Numbered from the stretch's first letter, positions 51,590 through 61,239 are shown. The stretch: DNA of 64,000 nucleotides from Myroides indicus (GCF_004364575.1 NZ_SOAG01000008.1:37225-101224), one strand, 5' to 3'. Numbers and translations: made by a program. The notes: generated by a model from the letters alone, not told the origin.

Positions 51590-53956
51590 ATGAAATTCCC
51601 ATTATACATTATTTTTATTCTGAGTTTTATCTGCCAAAATATATCCGCCCAAAATACATTGAAAGGAAAACTTCAAAACGACCAACAAAGCGCTTTAGAT
51701 TTTGCTGAATTGCATTTATTGCAAAAAGAAAACCTGATTAAACAAACTTTTTCTGACGAAGAAGGAACTTTTATCATTTCGGACATTCCTTCGGGAGAGT
51801 ATGTACTCAATATCCTTTATGTGGGGCAACATGTTCTGCAAAAGGAAATTCATATTGATAAAGACTTAGATTTAGGTACTCTTTTCTTGAATACGAATAC
51901 TCAATTAGGAGAAATCGTAGTAAAAGCAGAAAAAAAACTAATTGAACGCAAGGTAGACCGGCTGGTTTTCAATACCGCTAACAGTATATCGGCGCAGGGA
52001 ATGGACGCTATGGAAGCATTATCCAATACGCCTATGGTAAAAGTACAAAACGATAAAATTAGTATTGTTGGCAAAAGCAACGTCACCATAATGATAAACG
52101 ACAAGATCCTCTACCTCAACGGAGATGCACTGACAAGCTACCTCAAAACGCTTCGTTCGGACGACATCGAAAAGATTGAAGTAATTACTGCTCCGCCAGC
52201 AAAATATGAAGCTTCAGGAAACAGCGGTTTGATTAATATTGTGCTCAAAAAAGATAAAACAAAAGGAATGTACGGAACAGCAGGGACTTCTTTTGCATAC
52301 AACGATAAAACGTCTTACGGCATTAATGGAAATATAAATTATCAAACACAAAAATGGAATTTATCCTTAAAAGCAAACGGATATGACGGCAGATTTCAGT
52401 CTAACAATAATTTTGTATATATAGGAAACGAAAATGGACTAGATGCCAAAGCAATGAACGATGGCTTATATCGGTCGGGCAGTATAAACCTTACAACTAA
52501 TTATCAATGGACAGACAGAGCTTTGGTTGGAGTAAGTTACGACTATACCCATGCCAAAAACGACATCAATACCTACGGAAAAACCGATTATTTCTCTGTT
52601 CCTTCCATGGCTGTGGATTCTGTCTTAACTTCGCTCAACCACGGAGATACTCAGAATAGCTATCACACCCTTAATCTATTTTACGATCAGGAATTTGATA
52701 CTTTGGGCAATAAACTGGCAATGGGTGTCAATTATTTTACCAATCAATCTGACAAATTTTCGCAAGTACACGATTTCAGCACGCTGAGCCAACTCAAAAA
52801 CGAAATGCATTATACTAACGAACTCAGCTATAATGTTTGGAGTGCAAATGCAGATCTCAATTATGATTTAAAGTGGATTACTGTGGAAACGGGAGCTAAA
52901 TATACCCGATTTGACAACAAAGCAAAAGTATTTTATTATGATATTGTGAATCAGCAGAAAGTTTTTGATTCGGAAAAAAGCAATCGATTTAACTATTTTG
53001 AAAATAATTATGCAGGCTATATCAGTTTAAGTAAGCAGCTAAGCGACAAATGGCAGATAAAGGCCGGCATGCGGTTTGAACAAACAGAAGTAAAAGGACA
53101 TTTACTGGATACAGGCGAAAAATTCAAAAAATCTTATCATCAATGGTTTCCTACCGCTTATATTTCATATGATCCAAATGAGACGCATTCTTTTAGCGCA
53201 AATTACTCCAAACGCATTAACAGACCTTATTCCAGCATATTAAACCCATTTCGGTTTTATTCAGATACTTACTCCTATAACAGTGGAAATCCGGAACTCA
53301 ATCCTTCCTTTACCAATAGTTTTGAACTGAATTATGTATACAACAGCGTATTGTCTTTTACGTTTAACTATTATCACGTTTCCGACTCTTTCGATCAGAT
53401 AAGCTCTTTCATTGACGGATATTATATTGACACATGGTATAATATGCTCAACAGTGATAACTACGGATTTGATATTTCATACAATGATAAGTTTGTATCT
53501 TGGTGGGAAACCAACACCGGAACAGACTTTTATTATTCAGTTCCTTATTATCCTGCCGATGCTACTCAAATTGGTCGAAAAGGCTCTACCCTGAGTTATT
53601 ACTCGCAAAACACATTTAACCTGAATGAAAACAAAACCTTGAAACTTTTTTTAAACTGGTATCACATGCTTCCCAATAGAGAAGACAACACAAAATATGA
53701 TGCCTACAAAACTTTGTCAACTGGCATGCGGTTGAACTTCCTCGACAATAACTTAAACGTAAACCTAACCTTATTTGATATTCTCAACACCGGAAAAAAT
53801 GCGGGAACGATGTATTATACGGATAACACCCAAACCTTTAGCAACAGTTGGAATTCAAGAAGATTTTCAATAAGTGCTACCTTTAAATTTGGAAATAATA
53901 CCCATAAAAAGAGTATAAAGGAAGCCAACTTTGAAGACAAAAGTCGAAGCAGTTAA
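51590..53956 (+). CDS. outer-membrane beta-barrel receptor, tandem paralogue (copy 2)
   Basis: 788 residues with the same layout as the upstream gene: signal peptide, carboxypeptidase-like domain, plug and OMP_b-brl_3 barrel. Shared anchor blocks include ERKVDRLVFNT versus ERKIDRTVFNV and the APPAKYEASGNSGLINIVLK versus APPAKYEAEGNSGLVNIVLK region, and NPFRFYSDTYSYNSGNPELNPSFT versus NPFRWYINQFSYAEGNPALQPAFT in the barrel. The barrels differ elsewhere, so the duplication is not recent. Likely cotranscribed with copy 1. Confidence 0.88.
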   Translation: MKFPLYIIFILSFICQNISAQNTLKGKLQNDQQSALDFAELHLLQKENLIKQTFSDEEGTFIISDIPSGEYVLNILYVGQHVLQKEIHIDKDLDLGTLFLNTNTQLGEIVVKAEKKLIERKVDRLVFNTANSISAQGMDAMEALSNTPMVKVQNDKISIVGKSNVTIMINDKILYLNGDALTSYLKTLRSDDIEKIEVITAPPAKYEASGNSGLINIVLKKDKTKGMYGTAGTSFAYNDKTSYGINGNINYQTQKWNLSLKANGYDGRFQSNNNFVYIGNENGLDAKAMNDGLYRSGSINLTTNYQWTDRALVGVSYDYTHAKNDINTYGKTDYFSVPSMAVDSVLTSLNHGDTQNSYHTLNLFYDQEFDTLGNKLAMGVNYFTNQSDKFSQVHDFSTLSQLKNEMHYTNELSYNVWSANADLNYDLKWITVETGAKYTRFDNKAKVFYYDIVNQQKVFDSEKSNRFNYFENNYAGYISLSKQLSDKWQIKAGMRFEQTEVKGHLLDTGEKFKKSYHQWFPTAYISYDPNETHSFSANYSKRINRPYSSILNPFRFYSDTYSYNSGNPELNPSFTNSFELNYVYNSVLSFTFNYYHVSDSFDQISSFIDGYYIDTWYNMLNSDNYGFDISYNDKFVSWWETNTGTDFYYSVPYYPADATQIGRKGSTLSYYSQNTFNLNENKTLKLFLNWYHMLPNREDNTKYDAYKTLSTGMRLNFLDNNLNVNLTLFDILNTGKNAGTMYYTDNTQTFSNSWNSRRFSISATFKFGNNTHKKSIKEANFEDKSRSS

Positions 53957-54047
53957 TCTTTTTAAGCTTTTAAGCTAAACGTAACTCTTTTTTCTTGCTC
54001 GTATTGAGCCGAAACCACTTTGTTTTTAAAGTCCCAAGAGGGTTGTT

Positions 54048-54596
54048 TCAATATACAATTATTCCTACCACACCAGCAATAGTAAGAATCAATATGGGAT
54101 GAATTTTATACTTTATGGAAGCTATTAATGTAGCCCCAAACAATATTGGACTTAAATAATCTATAAAATTTTCTCCATTGGTAAGGGATAAAGCAGCCAG
54201 TGCAATCAAGGAGACACTCAAAGGCTTTATTCCAGACATGGCATAGCCAAAATATCTGCTATTTCTAAACTTGATAAAAAAATACGAAATAATCACAATC
54301 ATAATAAACGACGGCAAACACAGAGCCAGCGTAGCTACTATTGCGCCAAGAACTCCCATCGATGGTGAATATCCTGAATAAATCATGGCATTATATCCGG
54401 CATAAGTGGCTGTATTAATGCCTATGGGGCCGGGGGTCATTTGTGAAACAGCGACTAAATCGGTAAACTCCTGCTTAGTCATCCAGTTATTTCTTTCGAC
54501 TACTTCTTCCTGTATCAGAGACAACATCGCATATCCGCCACCAAATCCAAAAACACCTATTTTTGTAAAAACCCAAAATAATTTATAAAATATCAC
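54048..54596 (-). CDS. chrA: chromate transporter family protein, second half-size subunit
   Basis: 182 residues, one CHR domain with about five to six membrane helices. FGFGGGYAMLSLIQEEVVERNNWMTKQEF and MTPGPIGINTATYAGY are the family signature (GGGY and PGP). Single-domain ChrA proteins work as pairs of antiparallel halves. The other half starts upstream with a six-base gap. Chromate export is the founding function; many homologues have unproven substrates. Confidence 0.88.
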   Translation of the reverse strand: MIFYKLFWVFTKIGVFGFGGGYAMLSLIQEEVVERNNWMTKQEFTDLVAVSQMTPGPIGINTATYAGYNAMIYSGYSPSMGVLGAIVATLALCLPSFIMIVIISYFFIKFRNSRYFGYAMSGIKPLSVSLIALAALSLTNGENFIDYLSPILFGATLIASIKYKIHPILILTIAGVVGIIVY

Positions 54597-54602
54597 CCTC
54601 GT

Positions 54603-55130
54603 TTACTGTTTTTGCATTACACTTTGATAGATTATCCCTCCAATGCACCCTCCAATTACAATCCAAATAGGAGAAACCTGAAACCCCCACATAAGCATCA
54701 AGGCTATAAAAGGAAGAAGTAAGGTACGTACAGTCATCTTGTTGATTTTTATTGCTGAATAACAAGGTGCTGCAATTAAACCTACCACAACAGGACGCAA
54801 CGCTTTAAATGCCTTATCTACATATAAATTATCCTGAAACCGACTGAAAAACATAGCTATTAAAATAATAATTACAAAAGGAGCAATAATTGTCCCTAAA
54901 GCCGAGACTATTGCCCCTTTCATTCCGCTTATTTTATAACCGACCAAAGCCGCTATATTAGTAGCAAAAACGCCGGGTAAAGATTCAGTTATTGCCAGTA
55001 ATTCGTAGAACTCCTCATAGGTTAGCCATCCTCTTGAAACAATCTCGTTTTCAATGAGAGGAATAACAGCATAACCGCCTCCAATTGTAAAAAGACCTAT
55101 TTTGGTAAACAGTAAAAATAATTTAAGCAT
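54603..55130 (-). CDS. chrA: chromate transporter family protein, first half-size subunit
   Basis: 175 residues from the ATG at 55130 (MLKLFLLFTKIGLFTIGGGYA). One CHR domain: GGGYAVIPLIENEIVSRGWLTYEEF and ESLPGVFATNIAALVGY, where the usual PGP is LPG. It pairs with the downstream subunit (six-base gap) to form the complete transporter. Confidence 0.88.
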   Translation of the reverse strand: MLKLFLLFTKIGLFTIGGGYAVIPLIENEIVSRGWLTYEEFYELLAITESLPGVFATNIAALVGYKISGMKGAIVSALGTIIAPFVIIILIAMFFSRFQDNLYVDKAFKALRPVVVGLIAAPCYSAIKINKMTVRTLLLPFIALMLMWGFQVSPIWIVIGGCIGGIIYQSVMQKQ

Positions 55131-55326
55131 ATTTCCAGTATTTCTCTCCTTTCTCAGAGTATAATGGTTAAATTCAAAAATAATCAATTACAATAAAAGA
55201 GCCTAAAATATAGCATCCTAAAAACTTTTGTTATTCATTTATTTTTACTGTTCAATTCACTTTTTTTTCGTTATTTTGCGAGTTTTATATGCATTTTTGA
55301 CTTAAAAAGCCTTTCTGAATTTAAAA

Positions 55327-55746
55327 ATGATTACAAAAATACAAATCAAATTAAATAATGATATTTTGCCTGCTGTTATTCAAGTGCTTGAGCATACGAA
55401 AAACCAAAAAACAGATACGCTTCAACTTGCTGTATTAAACAGCATTAGAGCTGATTTACTCATTAAATTTGAAGAAAAAACTAAAAATATCCAAAAGCAG
55501 ATTTCCATATTGGATCACAATAAAAAACACAATTTTGTTTTAAAATACCATGAAGCTTATGCATTGCACCAGTTTATAAGCCAAGCTTTATCAATTAAAA
55601 ACCAACAAGATAATCCGCACTTTAAAAAGTTAGGAAGACTTGTTGCAGAACTTCACGGAAAAGTTTTTGTCTTTGCAAAAGAAAAAGAAAATGTTACGTT
55701 AGAACGTGAAGCAGAAGCTGCACAAGGACAAACCAGCCTGTTTTAA
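55327..55746 (+). CDS. unknown small protein ending in a clamp-like QTSLF motif
   Basis: 139 residues, soluble, lysine- and glutamine-rich, predicted helical after residue 30. I do not recognise a domain. The last five residues are QTSLF, close to the bacterial sliding-clamp-binding pentapeptide QL(S/D)LF, which in DNA polymerases and repair proteins often lies at the very C-terminus. The preceding EREAEAAQG segment looks like a flexible tail. A link to replication or repair is inference from five residues only. It is monocistronic, convergent with the TPR gene. Confidence 0.7.
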   Translation: MITKIQIKLNNDILPAVIQVLEHTKNQKTDTLQLAVLNSIRADLLIKFEEKTKNIQKQISILDHNKKHNFVLKYHEAYALHQFISQALSIKNQQDNPHFKKLGRLVAELHGKVFVFAKEKENVTLEREAEAAQGQTSLF

Positions 55747-55798
55747 TTACAGATTTCATGCCTACTGTTTTAAGCAGAAACTTCCTACTTCGTCATTT

Positions 55799-56860
55799 TT
55801 AACAGATTGCTTGTTCTAGTTCTCTTGTAAAATTGTTATTCTTATTGCGGTTGTCAAATTGTTTTGCTATTTCAAAACCTGAATTCACAAAGTACTGATA
55901 TAGCTGTTTTAAATCGTATTCACCACTTTTCTGATAATAAGGCAAAGAAGCCGACAAATTCAGCTGTACTGTTCCTCCTTCTTTCATGATTGAAGCCATA
56001 TATTTATAAAAGTTATAGCGATGAATATCTTCCGCTTCTATCTCCCAATCTGCTACTTTTTCAAAAAACTTCCATTTGTCAGGATGATCGGTTTGATGCA
56101 TGTATGATAATAGTAATCCCATAGAATACCCTACAGAACTGTCGTATTGATTGTGAGCGTTGTACTCTTCAATAGCTTTTTCAAAAAAGTGGGCTGCTTT
56201 TTCCGGTTTTTTTTTCAATAAGTGATGAGACAAACTACAAAAGGTTTGAAACGGCATCGAATAGCAGGTTAGTTTCTTATTAATTAAATCTCCTGCTTTT
56301 ATCAAAGCTTCATCCGTCATTCCCTGAAACATCAAAATTTCAACTTTGGTATCCAGTTCACATGCCGGACAATTCGTCATTTCGTCTACCAGTTCAGCAT
56401 CTGCCAAATCTGCATATTTCTGAGCTTGTTTATAATCTCTAAGATGTAGTGCCAAACCGGTCATCACATTGTAATACGCTCGTTTGCTGTAACCGTTTTT
56501 TTCTAATCGGCGATTGAGATCTTCCCCTATTTCAAGTATTTGTTCCATCGAAACGGAAGCATTGCGATAGGCAGAACAAAACATCCATTTGTATTCCCAC
56601 AAAAACTCAGACTCGTTAAAGTAATCTTCATTCGTATCACTTGCATTTAATATCCACGCAAAAGCAGGAAAACTTTCTTTACATTTAGACGTATTTCGCT
56701 CTTGCTGAATAAGATTCAGCCTCAGGTCAAATCCCCAATCTATATCGTTGTGCTGGTCAGCTATATGGATTGCCTCTTTCAAAATTACTATTTTATCATG
56801 AAAGCTTTTTAACTCATCCAGTTTTAAAAGTCTTTTTTGTATTTCTAAATTATAATTCAT
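55799..56860 (-). CDS. TPR-like helical protein in the HSP90-Sel1 operon, unknown
   Basis: 353 residues, all-helical with TPR-like spacing of alanine and aromatic residues (RAYYNVMTGLALHLRDYKQAQKYADLADAE; KKPEKAAHFFEKAIEEYNAHNQYDSSVGYSMG). A conserved-looking NCPACELDTKVEILMFQG segment near residue 165 carries CxxC and could bind zinc. It follows the HSP90-like gene by 24 bases, so it is the third gene of this operon. I do not know the family. TPR proteins are common HSP90 partners in eukaryotes, which makes a co-chaperone or client-adaptor role a reasonable guess. Confidence 0.78.
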   Translation of the reverse strand: MNYNLEIQKRLLKLDELKSFHDKIVILKEAIHIADQHNDIDWGFDLRLNLIQQERNTSKCKESFPAFAWILNASDTNEDYFNESEFLWEYKWMFCSAYRNASVSMEQILEIGEDLNRRLEKNGYSKRAYYNVMTGLALHLRDYKQAQKYADLADAELVDEMTNCPACELDTKVEILMFQGMTDEALIKAGDLINKKLTCYSMPFQTFCSLSHHLLKKKPEKAAHFFEKAIEEYNAHNQYDSSVGYSMGLLLSYMHQTDHPDKWKFFEKVADWEIEAEDIHRYNFYKYMASIMKEGGTVQLNLSASLPYYQKSGEYDLKQLYQYFVNSGFEIAKQFDNRNKNNNFTRELEQAIC

Positions 56861-56884
56861 TTTTATTTTATTGAATTAGTGTTT

Positions 56885-58663
56885 TTATATTTTGGGTAAA
56901 AAACTTGACATACCCAAAACAACGAACTGATACAACGCATGATTAAATGTATCCATTTCTTTTTTATTAATCGTATATCCTCCGAGCATTAAAGCCTGTA
57001 CGTATAAAACATTAACCAGAGCTTCAAACAGTTCTTCATCGTCTATATTTAACAACTTCTCAACCAAATCATTTTGTTGATTAAAGCACAGTACAGGCAT
57101 ATTGTCTTCCTGCTGTTTAAAGTGTTGCAACGTTGCGGCAAATGGATTGTTTGTTTGTGATAAGCTCTTTATATTTTTGCTGGCAAGTGCTTTTTCATCA
57201 GCAATATAAATAGCTGTGGTATCTATTGGATCAAATCTTTTTACTTCTGCTTTACAATAATTCTTTTTCAGTACTTTGTCAGCTTTAAAAATAAATTTTT
57301 CAATCGTTTGATTTGTATCTTCAGCTTCTTCAAACTCTTCCAGAATATCGTTTGGATAAATTTTTTCGATAAACAGCACACTGTTATTCTGTTTTATTTT
57401 TTCAATCAATTCGGTCTCATAACTATAGGCGGCATTGATAACCAGTTTTTTTTGAGAACCGGCAATCCGTCTTATTTGTCTGAAATCATCTAAAGAAGGG
57501 GTATAATAAATCTGGTTAAAATTTTCTTTAATCTCACCAAAAGACAACGTGCCTCTATTCGTTTCGAAAGGCAGGTAGTCTTCAAACAAATTTATAATCT
57601 CGGCATCAGAAGCTGCCAGTGATTTAATGAACATATGATGGATCGAAATTATCTTTTCGAGCAAATGCAGATTTGTCATCGACAGCAGTTTTAAATAATC
57701 TTTAAAACACTGCGTCAATTCTTTTTTAGTTTCCTGTAAAACAGCATTATTCATCAGAGCTTCTCTCGATGCTGTTGGTTGCAAAGCATTGGAATTAATA
57801 ACGCAGCGAACGAATGAAGTCCATTCCGGCAACAGATTTTTTGCCTGATCGGATAAGTACATTCGTTTTAAAAATATTTTGTGTTCTTTGCTTGCCGTTG
57901 AGTTCACTTTGTTTGGAATAATATAGGCTACTCCCTGTAGCTCTCCTGTTTGTGAATGCAACTGAAAAGCGTCGAGAAAGTGAGTTTTAAACAATTCTTT
58001 CCCATAAGCCAATAATTCTTCTTTTGTTGATTCGGAATTCAGCCATACCGGATTCCCGTCCAGGATTTGCTCTGTTTTTCCGCCTTCTATCAGATTCACT
58101 TCTATTGGCAAAGCACTTCCGTAAAACAATATATTTTCTTTAATTGCTGATTTTTTAAACAGCGAACGCCATTCTTTTTTTGCCTGTAAAATTACCCTAG
58201 TTCCTATCTCGGGTAATTGATCGATTACCTCTACATTATACGTTCCGTCAGCATGTCCGATCCACTTTACAGAAGAACTCTGTACCAAAGCACGCGACTC
58301 AACAACAATTGTTTCACTAACTACCAAACAAGACAGTAATCCGATACCAAATCTTCCGATAAGGTCTTTATCTGCCAGATCTCCTCTTTTAGAGCTCTGT
58401 CCTATTACGGATAAAAACTGATGAACATCCTCGGTAGTCAATCCAATGCCATTGTCTTGAAAAATCAACGTATCTCCTTCAAAAATAATATTAATACGCC
58501 CCTTGTGATGTTCGTCTATTCCTTTGCGCACAGTAACTGCATCCATTCCGTTTTGTAGCAGCTCCCGAATAAAAACTGTTGGCGAACTATAAATATGTTC
58601 TGACAACAGTTCAATCATTCCTTTCATATTGACCTGAAACTGATAAGGTCTATTGTTTTCCAT
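56885..58663 (-). CDS. HSP90-family ATPase (HtpG-like paralogue)
   Basis: 592 residues. The GHKL ATP site is complete: E34, N38 and D41 in ELLQNGMDAV, D70 in FQDNGIGL, and the lid GRFGIGL at 103-109. The middle domain keeps the catalytic-arginine segment PTASREAL near residue 300, and a C-terminal helical domain follows. It is slightly shorter than HtpG (about 620-630) and diverges in the middle and C-terminal domains. It resembles the separate group of bacterial 'HSP90 family proteins' more than canonical HtpG. Its ATG overlaps the Sel1 gene stop by one base (TAATG), behind a purine-rich AGAAGGAGA. Function unknown. Confidence 0.88.
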   Translation of the reverse strand: MENNRPYQFQVNMKGMIELLSEHIYSSPTVFIRELLQNGMDAVTVRKGIDEHHKGRINIIFEGDTLIFQDNGIGLTTEDVHQFLSVIGQSSKRGDLADKDLIGRFGIGLLSCLVVSETIVVESRALVQSSSVKWIGHADGTYNVEVIDQLPEIGTRVILQAKKEWRSLFKKSAIKENILFYGSALPIEVNLIEGGKTEQILDGNPVWLNSESTKEELLAYGKELFKTHFLDAFQLHSQTGELQGVAYIIPNKVNSTASKEHKIFLKRMYLSDQAKNLLPEWTSFVRCVINSNALQPTASREALMNNAVLQETKKELTQCFKDYLKLLSMTNLHLLEKIISIHHMFIKSLAASDAEIINLFEDYLPFETNRGTLSFGEIKENFNQIYYTPSLDDFRQIRRIAGSQKKLVINAAYSYETELIEKIKQNNSVLFIEKIYPNDILEEFEEAEDTNQTIEKFIFKADKVLKKNYCKAEVKRFDPIDTTAIYIADEKALASKNIKSLSQTNNPFAATLQHFKQQEDNMPVLCFNQQNDLVEKLLNIDDEELFEALVNVLYVQALMLGGYTINKKEMDTFNHALYQFVVLGMSSFLPKI

Positions 58664-61200
58664 TATCTCCTTCTTTTTCTGGATCCTCCAACTATTTTTT
58701 GAGCGTTCTCATTGCCGTTTTCCGCTGCTGTCTGATACCACTGCATCGCAAGCTCATCATTCTGCTCAACCCCTTCTCCTTTTAAATAGCAATTGCCCAG
58801 TTCATATTGTGCGTCTGCATATCCAGCTTCGGCAGATTGTTTTAAATATTGTGCTCCTTGTTGCGGATCGGGCTCTGTTCCTTCTCCTTTTATCAGCATT
58901 TTACCCACATAGCCTGCGGCATCCATATTTCCCGCATCAGCGGCTTCTCTTAAATGAAAAAAAGCTTCTATTGTATCTTCTGGTGTTCCGTTGCCGTACA
59001 GATAACACAGTCCTAATCTAAAAGAGGCGGCTCCGTATCCTCTGCTTGCTGCTTCTTTGTAATAATTAAAGGCTTTGTTTTCGTCTTTTTCTACTCCCAA
59101 ACCAAACTGATAGCAAATTCCTATTCCTTCAGAAAGATAGTTTCTTTCTTCTGCCATCTGATAATACGGCAAAGCTTTTTCGTATTCTTTTTCTTGTCCG
59201 TATCCGTATAAATAATAATCGCCTAAAGCAAGCATTGCCAAAGGAGAACCATTATGGCTTGCCTGTTCAAACCATTCTTTGCCTACTTCTATATCGCTGT
59301 TTTCTAACATACCGTAGGTATAATAGCATCCTATTTTATATTGTGCATATCCAATTCCTGCTTCAGCAGCAGCACTCATGTATTCAAGAGCTTTATCAGC
59401 ATCAAATTCTTGTCCGCAACTACCTTCTTCGTAAGCCAGTGCAATATCTACATTAGCATCTGCAAAACCATACTCTAATGCTTTTTTAAACAATATAAAA
59501 GCTTCTTCTTCCTCCAGTTTTCCACCTATCCCATACCGATAACAGCGAGCCAAATGGTAGAATCCTTCTCCTATTTCTGCATCAGCGGCAATTTGAAAGT
59601 ATTCTCTGCTCTTTTCCGGCTCTTTAGCTCCAAACACGCCATCTTCATACATAAATCCAAGACGAATAGCGGCAAAGGAATAGTTATTTTGCAGAGCGCT
59701 TTCATAAAGCTCTCTGGCTTCTTCTATATTTTTATCAATGCCATACCCACTTTCTTTCAGCATTGCCAATTCTACCTTGCAATAATTAGAATCGTACAGC
59801 TCTATGGCTTTTTGATAGTAATCTGCAGCCTTTTTCGGATTGGGTTCTTTAGCATAGCCAAAACGGTTATAGCGTCCTGCCTGCTCTAAACCGTTTATAT
59901 TATTCCGCTCTGCAGAAATTTCAAATAATTCATGAGCTTTTAAATAATCGGCTTCCGCTTCAAATTCTGCATTCTGATATCCTACACCTAAGCGGTAAGG
60001 AGCATAATCATTGCCAAGATTCATTGCCTGCTCTAATAGTGACTTTCCTTCTTCTACATTTCTTTCTACTTCCTCAAAATCCAGTAAAGCGTAGCCTTTT
60101 TCTGACATCGCCCGATGATAATTTTCGGCAATGGCTCTATCCAAATAATTCATGCCGAGTGCTATATTTTTAAAATCCTTGTGATACAGGTAAAGTAATG
60201 CCAGTTCCAGCAGAGCTTCTGCAGAATTATACTGCGCCGCTTTTTCAAAATTAGCTATAGCTTTTTGAAAATCAGGCTCTGAATTATCACGAGGATATAA
60301 ATAAAAATAACCTATCAAAAACTTGGAATATGCAATTCCTCTTTCAAATCCTTCTTGCAGATACTCTCTTCCTTGTTCTGTTGAAAATCCAAAGTTGTCA
60401 AACCTTCCGTTACAAATCATCATCCCCAGCAAATAACTGCAATATCCGCTTTTGTGCATAATACCTTCATTCAAAACTTCCAGTGCTTTTGCGTCCTGAC
60501 CTTCTCGGAGATAATAATCTGCTAAAACATATAATCCTCTTTTTTGGTTATGAATCAGATTATCGTATTTTTCTAATACACTCCACCCTTCTTCTGCGGA
60601 AGTGCTTTCGCCAAATTCTATATTTAATAAAAAGATCTCTGCTCTGTAATTTTCGGAAACAGAAGCTTCTTTCAGTAATCGGATACCTTCTTCTTTACTG
60701 TGATTAAATCCCAGATTACCGTAATAAGTATTGTAACCAACAAAGGCTTTTGCTATCGGGTTTCCTGCTTCAAATCCTTTATTTAGATATTCTGTAGCCT
60801 TGGTTTCGTCTTTAAATCCATAACGGGCATTCATATACAGTTCATGCATATAAACATAGGCAGAAGTATAGCCTAAACTGATAAAAAGCCTATTGAGCTC
60901 TACTACGTCATCAAACCATTGCAGATAATCTTCTTCGTTTAAATAAACACTGCTGAATTCACGGTTGGAGTCTTCGTTTAACTGAGTATACAATTGTTGA
61001 AAAGCCTCATTATACTCGCCTATCTGTACCGCCAACATACACAAGGCATGTGCTTTATACCAGTTTACAGCTTCTGAATAATCATTTTTTTCAATAAAAT
61101 CCAAAGCGTGATTGGTTAGCAAAACTGTATCGTTTGCCGCCTGACTCATATATCCAAGGTATTCTTCATTAAATTTTCCCATAACATTTTTTAGCATCAT
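58663..61200 (-). CDS. large Sel1-repeat protein, first gene of the HSP90-like operon
   Basis: 845 residues built almost wholly of about 20 Sel1-like units of roughly 36 residues, from about residue 110 to the end. The clearest are C-terminal (YADAQYELGNCYLKGEGVEQND; YGAASFRLGLCYLYGNGTPED). The first about 105 residues are a distinct helical section. The protein ends in a basic RKRRR tail. There is no signal peptide, so it should be cytosolic. Sel1 solenoids bind proteins and act as adaptors. Being coupled to an HSP90-like ATPase, it may be a client or substrate scaffold. The start could be one of several nearby ATGs (61200, 61197, 61182). Confidence 0.88.
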   Translation of the reverse strand: MMLKNVMGKFNEEYLGYMSQAANDTVLLTNHALDFIEKNDYSEAVNWYKAHALCMLAVQIGEYNEAFQQLYTQLNEDSNREFSSVYLNEEDYLQWFDDVVELNRLFISLGYTSAYVYMHELYMNARYGFKDETKATEYLNKGFEAGNPIAKAFVGYNTYYGNLGFNHSKEEGIRLLKEASVSENYRAEIFLLNIEFGESTSAEEGWSVLEKYDNLIHNQKRGLYVLADYYLREGQDAKALEVLNEGIMHKSGYCSYLLGMMICNGRFDNFGFSTEQGREYLQEGFERGIAYSKFLIGYFYLYPRDNSEPDFQKAIANFEKAAQYNSAEALLELALLYLYHKDFKNIALGMNYLDRAIAENYHRAMSEKGYALLDFEEVERNVEEGKSLLEQAMNLGNDYAPYRLGVGYQNAEFEAEADYLKAHELFEISAERNNINGLEQAGRYNRFGYAKEPNPKKAADYYQKAIELYDSNYCKVELAMLKESGYGIDKNIEEARELYESALQNNYSFAAIRLGFMYEDGVFGAKEPEKSREYFQIAADAEIGEGFYHLARCYRYGIGGKLEEEEAFILFKKALEYGFADANVDIALAYEEGSCGQEFDADKALEYMSAAAEAGIGYAQYKIGCYYTYGMLENSDIEVGKEWFEQASHNGSPLAMLALGDYYLYGYGQEKEYEKALPYYQMAEERNYLSEGIGICYQFGLGVEKDENKAFNYYKEAASRGYGAASFRLGLCYLYGNGTPEDTIEAFFHLREAADAGNMDAAGYVGKMLIKGEGTEPDPQQGAQYLKQSAEAGYADAQYELGNCYLKGEGVEQNDELAMQWYQTAAENGNENAQKIVGGSRKRRR

Positions 61201-61229
61201 TTTTAAAGGGCAACGATTCCCTTCAGAGA

Positions 61230-61237
61230 CAAATTTA
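61230..61237 (-). promoter_or_regulatory. predicted -7 element of the Sel1-HSP90-TPR operon
   Basis: TAAATTTG on the minus strand (61237-61230) fits TAnnTTTG. No TTG is found at the normal -33 distance; that region is occupied by the palindrome at 61240-61261, suggesting control by a bound protein. Confidence 0.45.
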
Positions 61238-61239
61238 GA

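Noticed and set aside
59235..59889. Plus-strand open frames opposite the Sel1-repeat gene
   Set aside because: Antisense shadows produced by the repetitive codon pattern; rich in Phe, Leu and His without domain features.
58663..61200. Regularly spaced DNA similarity considered as a repeat array
   Set aside because: The periodicity of about 108 bases comes from the 36-residue Sel1 units; there are no conserved DNA repeats or spacers, so it is not a CRISPR or satellite.
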